From an uncultured Eubacteriales bacterium (GTDB lineage Bacteria; Bacillota; Clostridia; Christensenellales; CAG-917), in the NCBI GenBank assembly GCA_900544575.1, contig UQVO01000003.1, positions 90,715 through 154,714 on the forward strand: a stretch of 64,000 nt of DNA, given 5' to 3'. The notes under the pieces are model-generated. The model searched no databases, was not told the origin of the DNA, and saw only the letters and a list, made by a program, of their open reading frames with translations. The translations under genes and the position numbers were made by a program. Below are positions 52,018-64,000 of the stretch, in pieces (position 1 is the stretch's first letter; each line of letters starts with the position of its first letter).

Positions 52018-54233
52018 CAGAACACTTCTCCGCGGAATTCTTCCTCTATGAGATTGATGAGCAAAGAGTATCTCCTTGCGGTTTCGTTGTTTTTTATCAT
52101 CTTCGCCACCGTCTTGCGCGACCCCGTGATGACCACGAGCTTCTTTGCGCGGGTGACGGCGGTGTAAAGCAGATTGCGCGTTTGCAGCATATAGTTCGCG
52201 TCCAGTGCGATGACCACGGCGTCGAACTCGCAGCCCTGCGATTTGTGTATGGTGACGGCGTAAGCGAGAGCAAGCTGCTCGACGTCGGAATATTGATAAA
52301 CCGCCACTTTATCGTCATCAAACCGCACGGTAAACTGCATAATCTGCGGATTTATGCTTTCTATGACGCCTATGTCGCCGTTGAAGACGCCGGTGCCGCT
52401 CTCAAACCTGCTGCCCACCTGCTGCACCCATTCCTGCTGATAATTGTTCTGGGTCTGCATCACTTTGTCGCCTTCGCGGAAAAGCACGTCGTTCTGGCGC
52501 GCTTCCTTTTTGTCGCGCGACGGCGGGTTTATCGCCGCCTGCAAAATGCGGTTGAGATTGACAGTCCCCGCGCTTCCCCTCTTCATCGGGCAAAGCAGCT
52601 GGATGTCCATAGGCGACACGCCGAGATATTTCGGCAGCCTTTTCGTGACGAGTTCCGCCGCCGTTGCCGCAATCGACTCCGCGTCCTCTCTCTCCTCGAA
52701 AAAGAAATCGCGGCTCTTGTTGTCCAGCTCCGGCATCTCGCCCCGGTTGATGCGGTGCGCGTTGACGACGATTTTGCTGTCCTCGGACTGTCTGTATATC
52801 TGCGTAAGCTCGCTGACCGGGAATCTGCCGCACTTTATGAGGTCGCTGAGCACGTTGCCCGCTCCCACCGACGCCAGCTGGTCCTTGTCTCCGACCAGAA
52901 CAAGCCTGCTGCCGCGTTCCAACGCTTTGAGCAACGCGTTGAAAACGTATTCGTCCACCATACTGACTTCGTCCACGATTACGGCGTCGAGTGGCAGTTT
53001 TCTGTCCTCGTTGTACGCAAACCTGCCGCCGCCGTCCTTCCAGTCGAGGTCGAGCATACGGTGTATGGTCTTCGCCTCCTCGCCCGTAGCGGCGGAGAGT
53101 CTTTTTGCCGCTCTTCCCGTCGGGGCGCAGAGCGCGACCTTCTGCCCGAGGTTGCGGAAGAGGTGCATTATGCACTTCACAATCGTGGTCTTGCCCGTTC
53201 CGGGACCGCCCGTCACTATCTGCACGCCGTTTTCCACCGCGGCGCGCACCGCTTCCACCTGATTGGGATGCAGCCTGAACCCCGCCTCCTGCTCGAAACG
53301 CGACACCTCGTAGTCGGTGTCCACCCTGAAATCCGCCGCCTCCGCCTGCAAGCGTATCAGCCTGCGCGCGATGCCTTTTTCTATGTTGTAGTTCTGCCGC
53401 GTGAGTATCGCGACGCACTCCCCCGTGTCGTATCTCACGAGGTCGCCCAGCAAAACCATATCCTCGATGTTGTCGCGGACTCTCCTCTCCGTTTCTTCGA
53501 TATCGAGCCTTAAAAGTTCGATTGAGGACGCTACAAGTTCGTTTTCGGGCAAATAGTTGTGCCCATAGCGCACCGACGCCTCTTTGAGGACATAGGTTAT
53601 CGCGGCGCAAATGCGGTAGTCGCCGTCACGCGCAATGCCGAGCTCCCCCGCTATTCTGTCCGCGGTCTGAAAGCCTATGCCGTCCACGTCGTCCACAAGC
53701 GTATAAGGATTCTTGCGCACGTTGGTTTCGGTCGCGTCGCCGTACACGCGGTAGATTTTGAGCGCGAGGTTTATCGTGATGCCCAGCTCTTGCAGGAACA
53801 TCACCGCGGACTGCATCTTCTGCAACTTGGAATATTCCAGACAGAACTCCGTCGCGCGGCGCAGCGATATCCCTTTGACCTTGGCAATCTCCACGGGATA
53901 CTTCATCGCTTCCAGCGTGTTCACTCCGTGATAGGACGCAATCGCCGTCGCGGTTGCCGGCCCCATACCTTTGATGAGTCCGCTGCCCAGAAATTTGATT
54001 ATCCCGTCCAGCTTCGAGGGCGCGCTGACATAAACCTTTTCCGCCGTGAACTGTCTGCCGTACATACTGCGCGTTCTGAAATCTCCTTCCACGCGCAAAT
54101 TCTGCCCCTCGCTGACGGGGGGCATCGTGCCGACGACGGTAAACACGCCGTCTTCGCATCTGAGGTCGAGCACCGTGTAGCCCGTTTCCTCGCTGCGGAA
54201 TATCAGGTTTTTAATCTCGCCCTTCAATTCCAT
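52017..54233 (-). CDS. recD2: ATP-dependent RecD2-like DNA helicase
   Basis: 5'-3' DNA helicase not tied to RecBC, 738 aa. An N-terminal OB-like region (MELKGEIKNLIFRSEETGYTVL) is followed by helix-hairpin-helix repeats at about 75-215 (GMGPATATAIASYHG). Motor domains start near residue 320: Walker A GGPGTGKTTIVKC, Walker B VDEVSMVDEY near 415, and the C-terminal VTIHKSQGCEFDAVV near 672. ATG 54233 is chosen because MELKGEI is the family N-terminus. It ends overlapping comF. Confidence 0.94.
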   Translation of the reverse strand: MELKGEIKNLIFRSEETGYTVLDLRCEDGVFTVVGTMPPVSEGQNLRVEGDFRTRSMYGRQFTAEKVYVSAPSKLDGIIKFLGSGLIKGMGPATATAIASYHGVNTLEAMKYPVEIAKVKGISLRRATEFCLEYSKLQKMQSAVMFLQELGITINLALKIYRVYGDATETNVRKNPYTLVDDVDGIGFQTADRIAGELGIARDGDYRICAAITYVLKEASVRYGHNYLPENELVASSIELLRLDIEETERRVRDNIEDMVLLGDLVRYDTGECVAILTRQNYNIEKGIARRLIRLQAEAADFRVDTDYEVSRFEQEAGFRLHPNQVEAVRAAVENGVQIVTGGPGTGKTTIVKCIMHLFRNLGQKVALCAPTGRAAKRLSAATGEEAKTIHRMLDLDWKDGGGRFAYNEDRKLPLDAVIVDEVSMVDEYVFNALLKALERGSRLVLVGDKDQLASVGAGNVLSDLIKCGRFPVSELTQIYRQSEDSKIVVNAHRINRGEMPELDNKSRDFFFEEREDAESIAATAAELVTKRLPKYLGVSPMDIQLLCPMKRGSAGTVNLNRILQAAINPPSRDKKEARQNDVLFREGDKVMQTQNNYQQEWVQQVGSRFESGTGVFNGDIGVIESINPQIMQFTVRFDDDKVAVYQYSDVEQLALAYAVTIHKSQGCEFDAVVIALDANYMLQTRNLLYTAVTRAKKLVVITGSRKTVAKMIKNNETARRYSLLINLIEEEFRGEVF

Positions 54234-54264
54234 TGTCTTTCGGTGAGCGCGCACGCGCGCATAT

Positions 54265-54290
54265 GAAGAAAAAGCAAGGCTCGCCTTGCT
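54265..54290 (-). terminator. Terminator of the rpoB-rpoC-metK operon
   Basis: A 7-bp stem AGCAAGG/CCTTGCT (54273-54279 with 54284-54290) with a 4-nt loop, followed on the minus strand by TTTTTCTTC, 14 bp after the metK stop. Confidence 0.83.
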
Positions 54291-54304
54291 TCCTCTTTCG
54301 TATC

Positions 54305-55498
54305 TTAAAGTGTGTATTTCGCGAGGGCCTTTTTCAGCGCGTCCGTCATATCCGTCTTTTCCCAGCTGAATTCCGCCCTGCCGAAGTGTCCGTAATTGGA
54401 CGTGGCGCGGTAGATGGGACGGTTGAGTCTGAGCTTTCGGATTATCGCTCTCGGACGCAGGTCGAACACCTCGGAAACTATCTTCGCCACCGTTTCGTCA
54501 TCCACGACGCCCGTGCCGAAAGTGTCGACGTACACCGAAACGGGATGCGCCCTGCCTATGGCGTACGCCACTTGCAGTTCCACCCTGCGGCATATGCCCG
54601 CGGCGACGAGGTTCTTGCAGACGTACCTCGCCATATAAGTCCCGCTCCTGTCCACCTTGGTGGGGTCCTTGCCGGACAGCGCGCCGCCGCCGTGGGGACA
54701 GTAGCCGCCGTATGTATCCACGATAATCTTCCTGCCCGTGACGCCGCTGTCGCCCGCAGGTCCGCCTATGACGAACCTGCCCGTGGGATTGACGTAGAAC
54801 TTGGTGTTCTCGTCCAGCCACTTTGCGGGAATTGCCTGTCTGATGACTTTTTCGACGAGCGTGCTTTCGATTTCGTGCGCGTCCGCTTCCTCGCCGTGCT
54901 GGGCGGAGAGCACCACGACGTCCACGCGTTTGGGTTCGCCGTCGACGTATTCCACGGTGACCTGCGCTTTGCCGTCGGGACGCAGCCAGGGTATCTCACC
55001 CGACTTTCTCGCCTCCGTAAGCCGCCTGGTCAGCGCGTGGGAAAGCATAATGGGCAGAGGCATAAGTTCGGGCATTTCGTCCGTCGCGCATCCGAACATC
55101 ATCCCCTGGTCGCCTGCGCCGAGCTTGTCTATCTCGTCGCATCCGACGTAGTCGGAGGCCTCGTCCACCCCCCTCGCGATATCGGGCGACTGCTCGTCCA
55201 GAGAGGACAGCACCGCGCAGGTCTTGTAATCGAACCCGAGCGAACTGTCGTCATAGCCGACGTCTTTGACGACGCCGCGCACGATGCCGGGGATGTCGCA
55301 GTAATGGGATGTCGACACCTCGCCGAACACCATCACCATACCGGTGGTGGCGCACACCTCGACCGCGACACGGGCGGAAGGGTCTTCCGTGAAGATGTCG
55401 TCGAGTATCGCGTCCGCAATCTGGTCGCACACCTTGTCGGGATGACCTTCCGTCACGCTTTCGGAAGTGAAAAACCTCTTTCTGCTTTCTTCTTTCAT
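54305..55498 (-). CDS. metK: S-adenosylmethionine synthase
   Basis: Makes SAM from methionine and ATP. The protein has 397 aa, normal. [22 protein letters not shown] near residue 12 holds the catalytic [15 protein letters not shown] is near 127, GGAYSP-type Gly-rich loops read [23 protein letters not shown] in the middle, and [11 protein letters not shown] is near the end. The ATG lies one base after the rpoC stop, an unusual operon partner. No SAM riboswitch precedes it, so control follows rpoBC. Confidence 0.97.
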   Translation of the reverse strand: MKEESRKRFFTSESVTEGHPDKVCDQIADAILDDIFTEDPSARVAVEVCATTGMVMVFGEVSTSHYCDIPGIVRGVVKDVGYDDSSLGFDYKTCAVLSSLDEQSPDIARGVDEASDYVGCDEIDKLGAGDQGMMFGCATDEMPELMPLPIMLSHALTRRLTEARKSGEIPWLRPDGKAQVTVEYVDGEPKRVDVVVLSAQHGEEADAHEIESTLVEKVIRQAIPAKWLDENTKFYVNPTGRFVIGGPAGDSGVTGRKIIVDTYGGYCPHGGGALSGKDPTKVDRSGTYMARYVCKNLVAAGICRRVELQVAYAIGRAHPVSVYVDTFGTGVVDDETVAKIVSEVFDLRPRAIIRKLRLNRPIYRATSNYGHFGRAEFSWEKTDMTDALKKALAKYTL

Positions 55499-55499
55499 A

Positions 55500-59294
<3,795 letters not shown>

Positions 59295-59309
59295 ACTATA
59301 CTGACCTCC

Positions 59310-62300
59310 TTATTCCTCGTCGGAATCGTCCTTGTCGCCGAATATGCTGCTGAACACATCGGGGACGGTTTCCGTCAGCGCGCTGAAAATGTTCTCGTCG
59401 TCGTCTTCGCCGGTGTCGAACATATTGTCGATGCCCGTGCTCTCCTTCGCAAAGCCGTCGAAGATGTTCGCGTCGCCGAGGATGTCCACTTCTTTGAGTT
59501 CCTCCGGCTTTCTGCTGACGGGGGTGTCGAAGTCCATATCCTCGTCGTAGTCGCGGAGCTTGACTTCGTCGCGGTCCTCGGTGAGCACTTTGACGTCGAG
59601 CGCAAGCGACTGCAATTCCTTGACCAGGACTTTGAACGACTCGGGGATGCCCGGTTCGGAGATGTTGTTGCCCTTGACGATGGACTCGTAAGTCTTCACC
59701 CTGCCGACCACGTCGTCGGACTTGACGGTGAGAATCTCTTGCAGCATATTCGCCGCGCCGTACGCTTCCAGCGCCCAGACTTCCATTTCGCCGAAACGCT
59801 GTCCGCCGAACTGCGCCTTGCCGCCGAGCGGCTGCTGCGTGACCAGACTGTACGGACCCGTGCTTCTGGCGTGTATCTTGTCGTCGACGAGGTGGTGCAG
59901 TTTGAGCATATACATATAGCCGACCGTGACGGGGTTTTCGAAAGGCTCGCCCGTCCTGCCGTCGTACAGCTTGATTTTGCCGTCGACCTTGCCCTCTTCG
60001 TTGACTATGCCGCAGTCGGCAAAGAGCTTCTTGATGTCCTGCTCGTCCGCGCCGTCGAAGACGGGGGTCGCAACCTTCCAGCCCAGCATATTCGCGACAA
60101 GTCCGAGGTGAACTTCGAGGACCTGTCCGATGTTCATACGCGAAGGCACGCCGAGGGGGTTCAGGACTATCTGCAAGGGAGTGCCGTCCGCGAGGAAAGG
60201 CATATCCTCCTTGGGAAGCACGCGGGAGATGACGCCCTTGTTGCCGTGGCGTCCCGCCATCTTGTCGCCGACGGATATCTTTCTCTTCTGTGCGATGTAG
60301 ACGCGCACGAGCTTGTTGACGCCGGGGCTGAGTTCGTCGCGGTTCTTCCTCGTGAAGATTTTGACGTCCACGACTATGCCGCCCTCGCCGTTGGGCACTC
60401 TGAGCGAAGTGTCGCGCACTTCTCTCGCCTTTTCGCCGAATATCGCGCGGAGCAGTCTCTCTTCGGGAGTGAGCTCCGTCTCGCCCTTCGGGGTGACTTT
60501 GCCGACGAGGATATCCCCGCTCCTGACTTCCGCACCGACGCGGACGATGCCGTCCTCGTCCAGGTTTTTGAGCGCGTCTTCGGAGAGGTTGGGGATGTCG
60601 CGCGTAATCTGCTCTTCGCCGAGCTTGGTGTCACGCGCCTCAATCTCGTGTTCCTCGATGTGGATGGAGGTGAACACGTCGTTCTTGACCAAATCCTCGC
60701 TGATGAGGATGGCGTCCTCGTAGTTGTAGCCCTCCCAGCTCATAAAGCCGACGAGGATGTTTCTGCCGAGGGCGAGCTCGCCGTTGTCCGTCGCGGGACC
60801 GTCGGCAAGCACGGTGGCTTCGCGCACCACTTTGCCCTTCTCGTCGCGCTGTTCGGCAAACACTCTGTCGCCTTTTGCGACGATGGGGTGCTGATTTATG
60901 CAGGTGGACTGGTTGGAACGCTCGAATTTGGACATCGTGTAAACGTCCACGTCGCCGCTCTCGGTCTGGATTTCAATCCTGTCGGAGTCCACATACTTGA
61001 CGAAACCGTCGTGTTTTGCGAGTTTGAGCGCGCCGCTGTCGTATGCAATCCTGTGTTCGACGCCCGTGGCAATCATAGGCGCTTCGGGTTTGAGAAGCGG
61101 GACCGCCTGGCGCTGCATATTGGAGCCCATCAGCGCGCGGTTGGTATCGTCGTTTTCGAGGAAGGGAATGAGCGCGGTCGCGATGGAAACCAGCTGTTTG
61201 GGCGAAACGTCCATAAAGTCGACCTGACTCTTGGGGACTTCGCGGATGTCGCTTCTTATGCGGCAGGTGACGCGGTCACGGACGAACCTGCTGTTTTCGT
61301 CCAGCTCTTCGTTCGCCTGCGCGACGACGTATTTATCCTCTTCGTCCGCGGTCATATAGACGACCTCGTCCGTGACGATGCCCGTTTCTTTGTCTATACG
61401 GCGGTAAGGAGATTCCATAAAACCGTATTCGTTCACACGCGCATAAGTCGAAAGCGAGGAGATAAGACCGATGTTCTGACCTTCGGGCGTTTCGATGGGG
61501 CACAGACGGCCGTAATGGGAGTGGTGAACGTCGCGGACTTCGAAACTTGCGCGTTCGCGGTTCAGACCGCCGGGACCGAGTGCGGAGAGCTTCCTCTTGT
61601 GGGTGAGCTCCGCGATGGGGTTGGGCTGGTCCATAAACTGGCTCAGCTGCGAAGACCCGAAGAATTCCTTTATCGCGCTGGTCACGGGACGGATGTTGAT
61701 GAGGGTCTGAGGGGTGATTTCGGCGGATTCCTGCGCGGAAGCCATCCTCTCCTTGACGACCCTTTCCAGCCTGGACACGCCGATGCGGAACTGGTTCTGC
61801 AACAGCTCGCCCACGGGGCGCACGCGTCTGTTGCTGAGGTGATCGATGTCGTCGCAGGTGCCGAAACCGTGGCGCAGACCGAGGTTGTAGCTCACGGTCG
61901 CCACGATGTCGTCCACGGTGATGTGCTTGTAGACGAGCGTGTCTGCGGACGCCTTGATGGCAAGACGCAGTTCGTCCGCGTCGGAGAACTCTTCCATCAA
62001 CGCTTTGAGCGTGGGATAATACACCTTTTCGCAGATGCCGAGCTCGCGGGGGTTGCAGTCCACGAAAGCGTCGAGGTCGACGGTGTTGTTGCCGATGACC
62101 TTGTATTCTCTCGCCGTGCCGTCCGCGTCACGGTATGCGAGGAAGACGACGTTGACCGCGTTGTTCTGTATCTCTTTCGCCTTCGCCGCGTCGGGACGCT
62201 CGCCCTTCTGCGCGAGTATCTCGCCCGTCACGGGGCTGACGACGTCCTGCGCAAGCTCCTGCCCTTCGATGCGGTTTGCGACGGAGAGTTTCTTGTTATA

Positions 62301-63131
62301 CTTGTATCTTCCGACCCTCGCGAGGTCATACTTCTTGTACTCGAAGAACGTGTTGTTGATGAGGATGTCCGCGCCCTCAATCGTGGGAACTTCGCCCGGA
62401 CGCAGACGCTTGAAGAGGTCGGTCTTGCCCTGCTCTTCCGTCTTGCAGTTGACGTCCTTGGCGCAGGTCGCCGCCATCATATCGTCGCCGCCGAAGAGGT
62501 CCATAAGCTCTTCGTCCGTGCCGTATCCGAGCGCGCGCAGCAGCGTGGTCGCGGTGATTTTCCTGGTGCGGTCGACGTGCACCCACTGCACGTCGTTCTG
62601 GTCCTGTTCGAATTCCAGCCACGCGCCCCTGTTGGGAATGACCGTGGTCTTATAGCGCGGAGTGCCGTTGCGGTCGAGCGACTTTTCGCTGTACACGCCG
62701 GGGCTTCTCACCAGCTGGCTGACGATGACGCGTTCGGCGCCGTTGATGATGAAGGAACCGGACTCCGTCATAAGCGGGAAATCGCCCATGAACACTTCCT
62801 GCTCCACCACTTCGCCCGTGTCGTTGTTGGTCAGACGCGCCTTTACGCGCAGAGGAAGCGCATAAGTGGTGTCGCGGTCCTTGCACTCCTTGACGGAATA
62901 CTTGGGCTCGCCTTCGAGGGAGTGGGACAGGAATTCCAGTTTCAGTTTGCCGGCGAAGTCCACGATGGGAGAATAGTCGCGGAAGACTTCCCTTATGCCG
63001 TCGCCGATGAAATTACGGTAGGAATCCTTTTGCACCTCGATGAGATACGGAATGTCCAGCACGTCCTTGATTCTGGAAAAATCCTGACGCTCGGTGTTTC
63101 CGTACATGACCTTGTGAATTCTTTGGGACAT
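59310..63131 (-). CDS. rpoB: DNA-directed RNA polymerase subunit beta
   Basis: RNA polymerase core subunit and rifampicin target, 1273 aa, complete. The cluster-I region reads [20 protein letters not shown] then [10 protein letters not shown], keeping the Asp, His and Ser that resistance mutations change, so wild-type rifampicin sensitivity is expected. [10 protein letters not shown] near residue 965 and [21 protein letters not shown] near 1130 are also typical. The C-terminal 60 residues are acidic. First gene of rpoB-rpoC-metK, with a consensus promoter at 63314-63342 and a leader of about 175 nt. Confidence 0.98.
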   Translation of the reverse strand: MSQRIHKVMYGNTERQDFSRIKDVLDIPYLIEVQKDSYRNFIGDGIREVFRDYSPIVDFAGKLKLEFLSHSLEGEPKYSVKECKDRDTTYALPLRVKARLTNNDTGEVVEQEVFMGDFPLMTESGSFIINGAERVIVSQLVRSPGVYSEKSLDRNGTPRYKTTVIPNRGAWLEFEQDQNDVQWVHVDRTRKITATTLLRALGYGTDEELMDLFGGDDMMAATCAKDVNCKTEEQGKTDLFKRLRPGEVPTIEGADILINNTFFEYKKYDLARVGRYKYNKKLSVANRIEGQELAQDVVSPVTGEILAQKGERPDAAKAKEIQNNAVNVVFLAYRDADGTAREYKVIGNNTVDLDAFVDCNPRELGICEKVYYPTLKALMEEFSDADELRLAIKASADTLVYKHITVDDIVATVSYNLGLRHGFGTCDDIDHLSNRRVRPVGELLQNQFRIGVSRLERVVKERMASAQESAEITPQTLINIRPVTSAIKEFFGSSQLSQFMDQPNPIAELTHKRKLSALGPGGLNRERASFEVRDVHHSHYGRLCPIETPEGQNIGLISSLSTYARVNEYGFMESPYRRIDKETGIVTDEVVYMTADEEDKYVVAQANEELDENSRFVRDRVTCRIRSDIREVPKSQVDFMDVSPKQLVSIATALIPFLENDDTNRALMGSNMQRQAVPLLKPEAPMIATGVEHRIAYDSGALKLAKHDGFVKYVDSDRIEIQTESGDVDVYTMSKFERSNQSTCINQHPIVAKGDRVFAEQRDEKGKVVREATVLADGPATDNGELALGRNILVGFMSWEGYNYEDAILISEDLVKNDVFTSIHIEEHEIEARDTKLGEEQITRDIPNLSEDALKNLDEDGIVRVGAEVRSGDILVGKVTPKGETELTPEERLLRAIFGEKAREVRDTSLRVPNGEGGIVVDVKIFTRKNRDELSPGVNKLVRVYIAQKRKISVGDKMAGRHGNKGVISRVLPKEDMPFLADGTPLQIVLNPLGVPSRMNIGQVLEVHLGLVANMLGWKVATPVFDGADEQDIKKLFADCGIVNEEGKVDGKIKLYDGRTGEPFENPVTVGYMYMLKLHHLVDDKIHARSTGPYSLVTQQPLGGKAQFGGQRFGEMEVWALEAYGAANMLQEILTVKSDDVVGRVKTYESIVKGNNISEPGIPESFKVLVKELQSLALDVKVLTEDRDEVKLRDYDEDMDFDTPVSRKPEELKEVDILGDANIFDGFAKESTGIDNMFDTGEDDDENIFSALTETVPDVFSSIFGDKDDSDEE

Positions 63132-63307
63132 GTTTTACTCCTTGAAATTACCGATTTTGTTCCCCGCAAAAAAATTTTCAGAAAATCCGACTTTCGCGGA
63201 AAGCACTTGTTTTTTTTGTTGCCCTGCGCTATACTTACGCTGTTAGTTATAACCCCCTACCCCCAAAACACGGAATTTCGAGGGCAGGGATAAGCATTAT
63301 TGCGCAT
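63132..63307 (-). promoter_or_regulatory. Long untranslated leader of rpoB
   Basis: About 175 nt between the predicted transcription start and the rpoB ATG. It contains a G-rich stretch TTTTGGGGGTAGGGGG (63256-63271 region on the minus strand), small hairpins such as CTTTC-CGC-GAAAG, and an A/T-rich segment just before the ribosome site (AAGGAG). No known leader class is recognised and no coding frame stands out. Bases 63343-63477 hold nothing further recognisable. Confidence 0.55.
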
Positions 63308-63313
63308 TTTCCT

Positions 63314-63342
63314 ATTATATCAGCGTTTTGCAAGGCTGTCAA
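63314..63342 (-). promoter_or_regulatory. Consensus promoter of rpoB-rpoC-metK
   Basis: TTGACA (63342-63337), 17-bp spacer, TATAAT (63319-63314) on the minus strand: both boxes match the sigma-70/sigma-A consensus exactly. Confidence 0.9.
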
Positions 63343-63477
63343 CAGTCCGCAGGGGTTGATTTGAGGAAATTTCGGGCTGTTTTTCCGCCCCGCGAATTCA
63401 CTCCTCCGTCCCCTCCGCGGCGCTCTTCCGACAGCGTGCGAAACCGCCTCAAAATCGTGAAATAAACAGGTGAAATG

Positions 63478-63720
63478 ATGAGAATAGACAAGTTTCTGAA
63501 AGTTTCGCGCGTCATAAAACGCCGCACGGTCGCCGCCGAAGCGTGTTCGGGCGGACGCATAGAGATAAACGGCAAAGCCGCAAAACCCGCAAAGGAAGTC
63601 AAACCCGGCGACGTGGTCACCGTGTCTTTCGGCAGCAATTCCCTCACCTTCGAGGTCCTGAACACCGACGAAAAACAGACCAAACAGTCCGCTTCCGAAA
63701 TGTACCGCGTTATAGAATGA
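63478..63720 (+). CDS. rqcP: S4-domain RNA-binding protein (RqcP/HslR-like)
   Basis: An 80-aa protein, almost entirely one S4 domain: MRIDKFLKVSRVIKRRTVAAEAC at the start, GGRIEINGKAAKPAKEVKPGD in the middle. This matches YabO/RqcP, which works with RqcH at stalled 50S subunits to add C-terminal Ala tails, and the related heat-shock protein Hsp15. Two ATGs stand in tandem (63475 and 63478); the second gives better spacing to AGGTG. It is divergent from rpoB. rqcH is not in the window. Confidence 0.9.
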   Translation: MRIDKFLKVSRVIKRRTVAAEACSGGRIEINGKAAKPAKEVKPGDVVTVSFGSNSLTFEVLNTDEKQTKQSASEMYRVIE

Positions 63721-63862
63721 TACCCCGTAAAACGGGCTTCTCCCGTTTGACGGGGACCCCGAATAAATACCCCACCGAAAAATCAGAGATTTCTCGGCGG
63801 GGGCCCCAAATTAAACCCCACCGAAACGACTGCGTCCTTTCGGCGGGGGCCCCCGATTTTAT
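63721..63862. repeat. Three tandem 47-bp hairpin units
   Basis: Units start at 63721, 63768 and 63815, an exact 47-bp period, directly after the rqcP stop. Each begins (T/A)ACCCC, folds into a hairpin with outer CCCC/GGGG arms, and ends in GGGG-A/G-CCC(C) plus an A/T-rich spacer. Inner arms differ between units but stay complementary: AAACGGG/CCCGTTT, AAATC/GATTT and CCGAAA/TTTCGG with GAC/GTC. From 63863 to the end two looser copies of a TTGAACCCCC(C/T)TCCT element follow; no gene is seen there. Confidence 0.75.
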
Positions 63863-64000
63863 TCCATTCTCTGACAGGGGAGTGTTGAACCCCCCTCCTT
63901 CCCTTCGGGTATTCCTCCCCTCTCTCTTGAATAATGAATATTGAACCCCCTTCCTGCGGGTTTCCCCCGCAACCGTACCCCCTGAAAGGGCACCCACGGT

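Noticed and set aside
63721..63862. CRISPR array
   Set aside because: The units are contiguous, have no constant repeat with unrelated spacers, and arms covary; no cas gene is present.

Overview
The window looks like a chromosomal piece of a high-GC, Gram-positive-type anaerobe, most likely an uncultured member of the Clostridia (Bacillota). The basis is a complete six-gene Rnf complex in the clostridial order C-D-G-E-A-B, a DUF421/DUF4363 pair, a SpoVB-type flippase, a SpoIIQ-like LytM protein, a two-module DUF1540 protein, a SipW-type signal-peptide protein, and no sign of outer-membrane genes. The family assignment is inference. GC richness leaves long open frames opposite most genes; these were left out.

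Layout. 1-600: end of an aldo/keto reductase. 732-9387 (minus): a divergent MreB homologue, Maf and Ppx/GppA downstream of rnfCDGEAB, which has a near-consensus promoter at 9450-9478. 9554-10472 (minus): two half-length TSUP transporters. 10659-17903 (plus): a 1494-residue repeat-containing surface lipoprotein, a flippase, DUF421 and DUF4363. 17948-19396 (minus): murC with a Cys-rich insert. 19572-26153 (minus): a tightly overlapping five-gene operon of acyl-adenylating ligase, GlpA-like dehydrogenase, second FAD oxidoreductase, DUF1667 and an alkyl-DHAP-synthase-like flavoprotein. It may link glycerol-3-phosphate/DHAP to ether lipids. 26298-35605: a LytM protein, sodium:solute symporter, HAD phosphatase, degenerate glycerol-1-phosphate-dehydrogenase-like protein, rsmI-trmN-rplI, DUF1540, an O-antigen-ligase-like protein and a deoxyinosine glycosylase. 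35694-37294 (minus): an exported protein with a SipW-type signal peptide, overlapping a signal-peptidase-like protein that has lost its catalytic residues.

37454-63131 (minus) is the core information-processing region. Read in the direction of transcription it is rpoB-rpoC-metK, then recD2-comF-secA-prfB-tsaD, then L7Ae-like-rpsL-rpsG-fusA-tuf, then rpmG-secE-nusG-rplK-rplA, then rplJ-rplL behind an L10 leader with an attenuator. This is a permuted form of the usual secE...rplL-rpoBC-rpsL...tuf order. 63478-63720 (plus) is an RqcP/S4 protein, followed at the right edge by three 47-bp tandem hairpin units.

The most unusual signals are: the tandem hairpin array whose arms change in a compensatory way; the pseudo-signal-peptidase pair; the GlpA/AGPS-like operon; the five-module double-anchored lipoprotein; several genes whose start codon lies about 6 nt after a -10 box (leaderless mRNAs); the RnfG and RnfE extensions; and Arg at position 88 of ribosomal protein S12, a residue known from streptomycin-resistant mutants elsewhere.
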